From Rhodobacter sp. (GTDB lineage: Bacteria > Pseudomonadota > Alphaproteobacteria > Rhodobacterales > Rhodobacteraceae): DNA of 10,129 nt. Made by a program: the position numbers and the translations under genes. The stretch covers positions 1-10,129 of the forward strand of contig PNND01000061.1 of NCBI GenBank assembly GCA_013824045.1, in the 5' to 3' direction. Under the pieces are notes generated by a model that worked only from the letters and a program-made list of their open reading frames with translations, ran no database searches and was not told the DNA's origin. Positions within the stretch are counted from its first letter, which is position 1. Each line of letters starts with the position of its first letter. Below, one piece after another: positions 5,968 through 10,129 of the stretch.

Positions 5968-6015
5968 GCGGGAAGGTCCGCGTGAGCCGAGCCGCCAAGT
6001 GGGGAACTTCAACGA

Positions 6016-7770
6016 ATGAGTGGTCTGATGCAGCGGCGTGGCCTGTTGGCGTTCACCGGGGCGCTGGCGGGGCTTTCGCTCTGGCTGCTGGATGAGGTTT
6101 CGCTGCGCGGTGGCCTGCCGGACCGGATGCATTTCTTTCTGATGGCGTTTGCCATCGTGTTCTTTGGCGGGCTGCTGGCCATGGCGGGGCCGTTGCGCCC
6201 GGGCCGGGCGGCGCTGTCTGCCTTGCCGTTGGCGGCGGGGGTGGCGGGGCTGATGCTGCTGGCATCGTTGCGCTATGACATGGTGGCGGAGTTTCATTTC
6301 GCCGACCTGTCCTTTGCTGCGTCCTTTGCGCTGTGCTTTCTGGCGTTGCCCTTTCTGATCGCAGCGGCGGGGCCGGGGTGGCGGGATTACGCCGCGCTGT
6401 TTTCGGAAAGCTGGCTTTTGGTGGTGCGGGTGGTGATGGCCTGGGTCTTTGCCGGGCTGATCTGGGGGCTGATCTGGCTGTCGGATGCGCTGCTTGGCCT
6501 TGTGGGGCTGGGCGTGATCGATTGGCTGATGGCGGAAGGCGGGCCTTTGCCGGGCATGGTGACCGGGGTGGCGCTGGGCGTAGGCATCGCGGTGACGGTG
6601 GAGAATGCCGATCTTTTGTCGCCTGATCTGATCCTGCGGCTGTTGCGCGTGCTGGCGGTGCCGTTGTTGGCTGTGATGGCGGTGTTTCTGGTGGCATTGC
6701 CGGTGCAAGGCCTATCGCGCCTGCCCGAGGGGATTTCGGCGGCGGTCATCCTGCTGTTGCTGGTGGCTTGCGCGGTGGCGCTGGTAAGCGCGGTGGTAGA
6801 GCGGGATGAGGCGCTGGCGGCGGAAGGGGCGGTGAGCGCCCGCGCGGCGCAGGGGTTGATGCTGCTCTTGCCAGTGCCGGTGGCTTTGGCGGGTTGGGCG
6901 CTGGCGCAACGGGTCGTGCAGCATGGCTGGACGCCGGAGCGGCTGTTCGGGGTGGTGCTGGTGGTGCTGGCGGCGGGATATGCGCTGCTCTATCTGCGCG
7001 CGCTGCTGGCGGGGGCGGGTTGGCGCGCTTGGGTTCGGCGGGGCAATCTGGGAATGGCGCTGGCCGTGATGGCGGCTGCGGCGCTGTGGTTGACGCCGGT
7101 TCTGAATGCCGATGCGATTTCGGCGCGGTCGCAACTGGCGCGGCTGGAGGCGGGGCAGGTGACGGCGGCGGATCTGGACCTTGCGGCGCTGGAGCGTTGG
7201 GGGCGGGCTGGGGCGCTGGCGTTGGAGCGGCTGGAAACGCTGGCGCTGGAGCCGGGTCAGGAGGCGCTGGCAGAGCGGATGGCGGCACGGACGCGGGAGC
7301 GGGCGGAAAGCGGCGATCCGGTGGTGATCGCGCAAGAGGCCGAGGCGTTGCTGGCCGATCTGCGCGCGGTGATGCCGGTTCAGCCTGCCGGGGCCACGGC
7401 CACGCGCGACATGCTGCTCGCGGCGATTCCGGCGATGGAGTTGCAAAGCTGGATCGATGCCTGCCGCAGCCCGCTGCCGGGCACGGAGCGGCCGGGATGC
7501 GTGTTCGTGGTGGCTGATCTTTGGAGCGATGAACCGGGGGAGGAGGCGCTGGTCCTGCTGCGCGAGCCGTCGGGGTTCATCCGCTATGAGGGGTTGGGCC
7601 TGCGCGGCGGCGAGGTGCAGCGCCGGTCGGTGGCGGCGATGTCTGGTGTCTTGCCGGACCGGGCCGAGGGCGAGGCGCTGATCGGCGCGTTGCAGGACGA
7701 ACCGGCTGCGCTGGCCCCCGCGCCGCTGAACACGCTGGGCGTGGCCGGGGGGATCCTGCTGCTGCCGTAA
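6016..7770 (+). CDS. DUF4153 polytopic inner-membrane protein
   Basis: A 584-residue protein with about 11-12 hydrophobic helices between residues 9 and 363 (for example 9-27, 39-58, 66-85, 97-117, 132-155, 205-230, 240-260, 280-298, 310-332 and 344-363). A soluble C-terminal part covers about 364-584. The sequence around residues 359-398 (LTPVLNADAISARSQLARL and then LDLAALERWGRAG) is characteristic of DUF4153 proteins of Rhodobacterales. The family has no established biochemical role. The soluble tail, after the last helix, contains an Ala/Glu/Leu/Arg-rich helical stretch and several Trp and Asp residues, but no motif I can assign to an enzyme. GGGGAA at 6001-6006 lies nine bases before the ATG. 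The H-NOX-like gene follows after 64 bp on the same strand, so co-transcription is possible. Confidence 0.88.
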   Translation: MSGLMQRRGLLAFTGALAGLSLWLLDEVSLRGGLPDRMHFFLMAFAIVFFGGLLAMAGPLRPGRAALSALPLAAGVAGLMLLASLRYDMVAEFHFADLSFAASFALCFLALPFLIAAAGPGWRDYAALFSESWLLVVRVVMAWVFAGLIWGLIWLSDALLGLVGLGVIDWLMAEGGPLPGMVTGVALGVGIAVTVENADLLSPDLILRLLRVLAVPLLAVMAVFLVALPVQGLSRLPEGISAAVILLLLVACAVALVSAVVERDEALAAEGAVSARAAQGLMLLLPVPVALAGWALAQRVVQHGWTPERLFGVVLVVLAAGYALLYLRALLAGAGWRAWVRRGNLGMALAVMAAAALWLTPVLNADAISARSQLARLEAGQVTAADLDLAALERWGRAGALALERLETLALEPGQEALAERMAARTRERAESGDPVVIAQEAEALLADLRAVMPVQPAGATATRDMLLAAIPAMELQSWIDACRSPLPGTERPGCVFVVADLWSDEPGEEALVLLREPSGFIRYEGLGLRGGEVQRRSVAAMSGVLPDRAEGEALIGALQDEPAALAPAPLNTLGVAGGILLLP

Positions 7771-7834
7771 GGAATTGTTGACGCGATTCGGCGATCCTGC
7801 GGCCCGCAAGGGCAAGACGGGGCCGAAAAGGTCG

Positions 7835-8431
7835 ATGAACGGGCTGATCAACAGGGCGATCCAGTGTTTTCTGCGCGATGGTTGGGGCATGGCGGCCTGG
7901 CTGGATGCGGCGCGGGCGGCGGGGGTCGCGCCGCGCGGGTTCGAGCCGATGCTGGATTACCCGCCCGAAGTGACGGCGCGGCTGTTGCAGGCGGCGTCTG
8001 ACCGGCTGGATCGAAGCGCCGATGATCTGCTGGAAGATCTGGGAACCTATCTGGTGTCGCATCCGTCGCGCGCCGCGGTGCGGCGGTTGTTGCGCTTTGG
8101 CGGCACGGATTTCCGCGAGTTTCTGCAATCGCTGGAGGATTTGCCGGCGCGGGCGCGGCTGGCGCTGCCGGATCTGGCCCTGCCCGCGATGCGGCTGGAG
8201 CCGGTGGGGGGGGATGAGTTTCGCCTGACCATTGCGCCGGGATTTGCCGGGGCCGGGGCGGTGGCGCTGGGCCTGCTGCGGGCGATGGCGGATGATTACG
8301 GCGCGCTGGCGGTGCTGGAGGCGGGGACCGAGGCGAGTGATGGGGCGGCGGAAGGCGCGGCGGTGCTGACGATCCGGCTGCTGGATGCCGATCATGCCGA
8401 AGGGCGGGCCTTCACGCTGGGGGCCGTGTGA
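7835..8431 (+). CDS. H-NOX (heme NO-binding, HNOB) fold protein lacking canonical heme ligands
   Basis: A 198-residue cytosolic protein of the H-NOX family, which normally binds heme and senses NO or O2. The start at 7835 is chosen because the family begins M-(K/N)-G directly; an in-frame TTG at 7775 would add 20 residues without family resemblance. Recognisable parts are MNGLINRAIQCFLRD (1-15), LLEDLGTYLVSHP (65-77), LRFGG (86-90), REFLQSLEDL (94-103) and ALGLLRAMADDYGAL (144-158). REFLQSLEDL aligns without gaps to REFLQNLDAL of guanylate cyclase beta1. The next residue, the proximal heme His in that protein, is P104 here. The YxSxR propionate motif aligns to I133, P135 and F137, so it is absent. 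The only histidines are H76 and H187. The stop overlaps the start of the diguanylate cyclase gene, as in H-NOX/cyclase pairs. Family membership is strong; loss of heme binding is inferred from a hand alignment. Confidence 0.88.
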   Translation: MNGLINRAIQCFLRDGWGMAAWLDAARAAGVAPRGFEPMLDYPPEVTARLLQAASDRLDRSADDLLEDLGTYLVSHPSRAAVRRLLRFGGTDFREFLQSLEDLPARARLALPDLALPAMRLEPVGGDEFRLTIAPGFAGAGAVALGLLRAMADDYGALAVLEAGTEASDGAAEGAAVLTIRLLDADHAEGRAFTLGAV

Positions 8432-9411
8432 TGGAGGCGCGGTTCGAACTGGGGGCCGAGGCGCTGGCGCGGTTGATGCCGATGCATCTGGCGCTGGATG
8501 GTGCGGGGCGGATCCTTTCGGCCGGGGGCACGCTGGCGCGGTTGATCGGGGGGATGGACGGGGCGGCGTTTGGCGATCTGTTCGATCTGCGGCACGGCGC
8601 GCCAGTGGGCTCTGTGTCCGCTCTTTTGCGGGTAGGGGGCGGCAAGGTGCAGTTGGAGGTGCGCGGGCGGCCAGATCTGGCCTTTCGCGGGCTGGCTGTG
8701 CCGATGGGGCCGGGCGAGGGCGCGCTGGTCAACCTGTCTTTCGGCATCGGCGTGGTGGAGGCAGTCCGGCGCTTTGCGCTGACCGAAGCCGATTTCGCGC
8801 CGACCGATCTGACAGTGGAATTGCTGTATCTCTATGAGGCCAAGACCGCCGTGCTGGAGGAGTTGCGGGCGTTGAACGTGCGGCTGCAGGGCGACAAGGT
8901 GGTGGCCGAGGAACAGGCGGTGACCGATGCGCTGACAGGTCTGCGCAACCGGCGCGGGCTGGATCTGGCGGTAGAGGCGGTGACGGAGCCGGATTTCGCG
9001 CTGGTGCATCTGGATCTGGACCGGTTCAAGGCGGTGAATGACGGGCTGGGCCATGCGGCGGGGGATCATGTGCTGCTGGTGGTGGCGCGCATCCTGAGCG
9101 AGGAGAGCCGCCGGGGCGATACGGTGGCGCGGATCGGCGGGGATGAGTTCGTTCTGCTGATGCCGGGGATGGACAGGGCCGAGCCCGCGCTGGCGCGGAT
9201 CGCGCGGATCATCGACCGGTTGTCGGAGCCGATCCCCTATGGCGATGCGGTCTGCCGGATCGGGGCAAGCGCCGGGCTGATCCTGTCGGCGCAGGTGCCG
9301 GGGGCGGATGTGGCGCAGATGCTGGCCCATGCCGATGCCGCGCTGTACGCGGCCAAGCGGGCGGGGCGAGGGCGGGTGCTGCTGTGGCGGCCGGATATGG
9401 CGGGGGAATAG
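8431..9411 (+). CDS. HNOBA-GGDEF diguanylate cyclase
   Basis: A 326-residue c-di-GMP synthase coupled to the H-NOX-like gene. Residues about 5-145 match HNOBA, the PAS-like domain found with H-NOX in guanylate cyclases. Examples are LMPMHLALDGAGRILSAG (15-32), DLFDLR (49-54), and the C-terminal run ADFAPTDLTVELLYLYEAK (120-138). A coiled-coil linker (about 139-164) leads to the GGDEF domain, which starts TDALTGLRNRR (165-175). It has metal and GTP residues D195 and N203 (LDLDRFKAVND), an intact GGDEF (236-240) and a perfect RxxD inhibitory site, RRGD (227-230), five residues before it. It should therefore be active and product-inhibited. ATG at 8431 overlaps the preceding TGA by one base; GTG at 8428 is an alternative giving a 4-bp overlap. 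The likely model is that the H-NOX-like protein binds HNOBA and controls the cyclase. Confidence 0.93.
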   Translation: MEARFELGAEALARLMPMHLALDGAGRILSAGGTLARLIGGMDGAAFGDLFDLRHGAPVGSVSALLRVGGGKVQLEVRGRPDLAFRGLAVPMGPGEGALVNLSFGIGVVEAVRRFALTEADFAPTDLTVELLYLYEAKTAVLEELRALNVRLQGDKVVAEEQAVTDALTGLRNRRGLDLAVEAVTEPDFALVHLDLDRFKAVNDGLGHAAGDHVLLVVARILSEESRRGDTVARIGGDEFVLLMPGMDRAEPALARIARIIDRLSEPIPYGDAVCRIGASAGLILSAQVPGADVAQMLAHADAALYAAKRAGRGRVLLWRPDMAGE

Positions 9412-9679
9412 CGGCGGGCAGAGGCGTGGCGGGGTGGCCTCTTGCAAGCGGAAGGCAGAGGTCATGGGCAGTGGCGTTCGTGCCGGGCTGTTAGGCCGTG
9501 GGCGGAGTTGCGCCGTGCTGCGGGCGGTTCATTGCCGCCGATTTGGAAACAATAAGACAGATCCGGACGCAGTGTGACATGGTTCATGACGGATACAGGG
9601 GCAGCAGGATCAGCGCGGCGCGCGCCATGCGGCACCGATATCCGCCACAAACACGAGACCAAGTCTGGGGACCATTGCC
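9412..9679 (+). other. 268-bp non-coding gap with two short repeats, no clear gene
   Basis: No protein-like frame is supported here. GGCAGAGG occurs twice (9417-9424 and 9454-9461), and CCTCT at 9438-9442 can pair with either copy, giving two mutually exclusive weak hairpins after the cyclase stop. A 5-bp GGCGG/CCGCC hairpin is at 9523-9539. An A+T-richer patch follows at about 9540-9556, where a promoter for the peptidase gene would be expected. No confident -35/-10 pair is visible. Confidence 0.4.
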
Positions 9680-10129
9680 ATGCGCCCGTTCCGGCCCTTC
9701 TTTTCCGCTCTGGCCCTTTGGGCCCTCCTGAGCCCTGCTGCTTTTGCGATGGATGCCCAGAAGGGGGCCTTTCTGCCCGCCAAGATGGCCGCGCCGACCC
9801 CGGACGGCGCGACCGGGCTGTGCGACACCTATGCCTGGGCCTGTGCGGGCAAGACCAGCGACGCGCCATTGACGCCGCAGGCGCTGGCCACGGTTGAGCA
9901 GGTGAACAAGGCCGCCAATGCCGCGATCCGGTCTGTAACCGATGCAGACCAGTACGGCGTGCATGAACTCTGGGCGCTGCCCGGGGCCGAGGGCGGGGAT
10001 TGCGAGGATTATGCGCTCTACAAGAAGCGCGCGCTGATCGCGGCCGGGATTTCGCCCGACCGGCTGTTGCTGAGCGTGGTGCTGGACCGCCGCGATGATC
10101 CCCATGCCGTGCTGATCCTGCAGACGGAC
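9680..10129 (+). CDS. secreted transglutaminase-like cysteine peptidase (BTLCP/LapG family), 3' partial
   Basis: The frame is open from ATG 9680 to the window end (150 residues). GGGGA at 9667-9671 lies about eight bases upstream. Residues 1-23 form a signal peptide (basic start, hydrophobic core, A-F-A before the predicted cleavage), so the enzyme acts in the periplasm. The mature part shows CDTYAWAC (48-55), VNKAAN (75-80), LWALPGAEGGDCEDYALYKK (97-116) with predicted nucleophile C108, and DDPHAVL (139-145) with catalytic H142. The third catalytic residue, an Asp, should lie beyond the window. D107 and E109 flank the Cys as do the calcium-binding residues of LapG. LapG cleaves adhesins and is held by the c-di-GMP receptor LapD. 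No LapD gene is visible, so a LapG role is only suggested by the nearby c-di-GMP genes. A general BTLCP peptidase is the alternative. Confidence 0.9.
   Translation, partial: MRPFRPFFSALALWALLSPAAFAMDAQKGAFLPAKMAAPTPDGATGLCDTYAWACAGKTSDAPLTPQALATVEQVNKAANAAIRSVTDADQYGVHELWALPGAEGGDCEDYALYKKRALIAAGISPDRLLLSVVLDRRDDPHAVLILQTD

Noticed and set aside
5623..6708. A reverse-strand open frame of 361 codons opposite the methyltransferase end and the DUF4153 start
   Set aside because: The translation is dominated by His, Gln, Arg and Pro, a typical shadow of a membrane-protein gene. The forward genes have clear families and ribosome sites.
7775..7834. TTG at 7775 as the start of the H-NOX-like protein
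   Set aside because: The extra 20 residues have no counterpart in H-NOX proteins, which begin at the methionine encoded at 7835.

Overview
The window is G+C-rich (roughly two thirds G+C by eye), densely packed, and typical of an alphaproteobacterium of the Rhodobacterales (Rhodobacteraceae/Paracoccaceae). The evidence is the combination of a PleD-type response regulator divergent from a DUF3572 gene, a non-pyrrolysine MttB-family methyltransferase, a DUF4153 membrane protein, an H-NOX-like gene overlapping an HNOBA-GGDEF gene, and a BTLCP cysteine peptidase. No mobile element, CRISPR array, rRNA or tRNA gene was recognised. It looks like ordinary chromosome with two signalling neighbourhoods.

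Layout. Bases 1-1507 (+) hold an ECF sigma factor (5' end outside the window), a small single-pass membrane protein (candidate anti-sigma) and a proline-rich, single-pass periplasmic protein of the Spy/CpxP/CnrX type. The three are tightly packed and look like one surface-sensing operon. Facing it at 1529-2905 (-) is pleD, a two-receiver diguanylate cyclase. A 124-bp divergent gap carries a CtrA-like site and leads to a DUF3572 gene (3030-3308) and a HAD phosphatase (3379-4074). A 269-bp non-coding stretch (4075-4343), rich in inverted repeats, precedes the MttB-family methyltransferase (4344-5897). After a hairpin-rich gap comes a DUF4153 polytopic membrane protein (6016-7770). Next are an H-NOX-fold protein (7835-8431) and an HNOBA-GGDEF diguanylate cyclase (8431-9411) whose stop and start codons overlap. 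A 268-bp gap leads to a secreted transglutaminase-like cysteine peptidase running off the right edge (9680 onward).

How they fit together. Two diguanylate cyclases and a LapG-family periplasmic protease suggest a c-di-GMP theme, though linkage to the protease is only by proximity. The most interesting point is the H-NOX-like protein. Aligned by hand to soluble guanylate cyclase beta1 and a bacterial H-NOX, it has proline where the proximal heme histidine should be and has lost the YxSxR heme-propionate motif. Its partner cyclase keeps an intact HNOBA domain, GGDEF site and RxxD inhibitory site. The pair may be a c-di-GMP switch that uses the H-NOX fold without canonical heme-NO sensing. The second point is the structured leader upstream of the methyltransferase gene.
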